Shown one piece after another: positions 63,546-64,000 of a stretch of 64,000 nucleotides of DNA (position 1 is the stretch's first letter; each line of letters opens with the position of its first letter). Made by a program: the position numbers and the translations under genes. The DNA comes from Elgaria multicarinata webbii. Taxonomy: Eukaryota; Chordata; Lepidosauria; Squamata; Anguidae. The stretch is taken from the NCBI RefSeq assembly GCF_023053635.1, contig NC_086180.1, forward strand, positions 90,311,447 through 90,375,446, written 5' to 3'. Below the pieces are notes generated by a model. The model was not told where the DNA came from. It saw only the letters and a list, made by a program, of their open reading frames with translations, and did not search any database.

Positions 63546-64000
63546 GTTTCACCAAGCAAGAGCAGTAAAAAAAAACCCCAGACTCTTTACATGCAAATAC
63601 TGCAGCACTGCAAAGGTAGTCGGGATACAGAGAAGGAGTGATGAACTAGGTGGTGCTCTACTCAAGGGGACTAACCAAACAGCATAAAGCTATTCCCAAT
63701 TGAGGTATGGAAGAAAAGTGTGTGTTTTGTGTGAAGAGGTGTGTTGGGTTTGTTCTTTTTGGCTTCAGAAAAAAGGGCAAAAGAAGAAACATATTAGTCT
63801 CCTACTTTAAATAATTAATAACCGTTCTGGCTTTAAAACAAGTATATATGTGTGGGACAGGCTCCCCTTTTTCTTTGCTTTGCTCCCCACCAAGGCTTGG
63901 GGGGAAACTAGAAGAAAATCAGAAAAATATATTTTCCGCATATTTTCCAAACACAATCCCTGGATAAAATGGTGTAAAACTTATTTTTAAATTATTATGT
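63546..64000 (+). other. BOD1L1 intron 8, to window end
   Basis: No supported feature. Confidence 0.5.

Overview
The window looks like nuclear DNA of a squamate reptile, most likely a lizard. Two things point there. First, the right third carries the 5' half of a conserved vertebrate gene, BOD1L1, split into small exons with ordinary GT-AG introns. Second, the rest is a dense mix of CR1 and L2 LINEs, tRNA-derived SINEs, hAT and Tc1 DNA transposons, SPIN elements, a DIRS element and many (ATT)n tracts, a mix typical of squamates. There are no bacterial genes, operons or CRISPR arrays. Most open reading frames in the window are chance frames or pieces of transposons.

Layout: 1-40 kb is gene-poor. 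It opens with one copy of a hAT-like non-autonomous family (1-1843, cut by the window edge). Two complete copies follow at 6286-8190 and 25576-26604, each with 8-bp target duplications. A fold-back hAT MITE lies at 2470-2789. A nearly intact L2 LINE occupies about 8.75-12.9 kb and a 5'-truncated CR1 LINE about 22.2-25.0 kb. Between them at 19.9-20.7 kb is a decayed NKX2-8-like homeobox gene on the minus strand, split by a retroelement and capped by a SPIN remnant. Solo LTRs lie at 27682-27983 and 39317-39774, and a perfect SPIN MITE at 37750-38013. A broken piece of an unrecognised transposon-associated protein lies at about 36.3-37.3 kb.

40-64 kb is BOD1L1, plus strand: a CpG-island promoter, then eight exons (40418-62915) coding for 589 residues, with the gene running past the window edge. 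It encodes the proline-rich leader and Shg1/BOD1 domain of a chromatin and replication-fork protein. Intron 6 (53063-62488) is a transposon graveyard. It holds a Tc1 element with a SPIN inside it, a 2.26-kb transposon with about 500-bp inverted ends and an open reading frame, and a DIRS retrotransposon fossil starting about 18 bp beyond that transposon.

The most unusual points are these. The long-TIR element carries a splice acceptor in its inverted repeat, and the frame behind it is in phase with BOD1L1 exon 6. The same unrecognised protein family appears twice in the window. An NKX2-type homeobox relic sits where none is expected. Coordinates of exons are exact to the splice consensus I could read; ends of old repeats are approximate.
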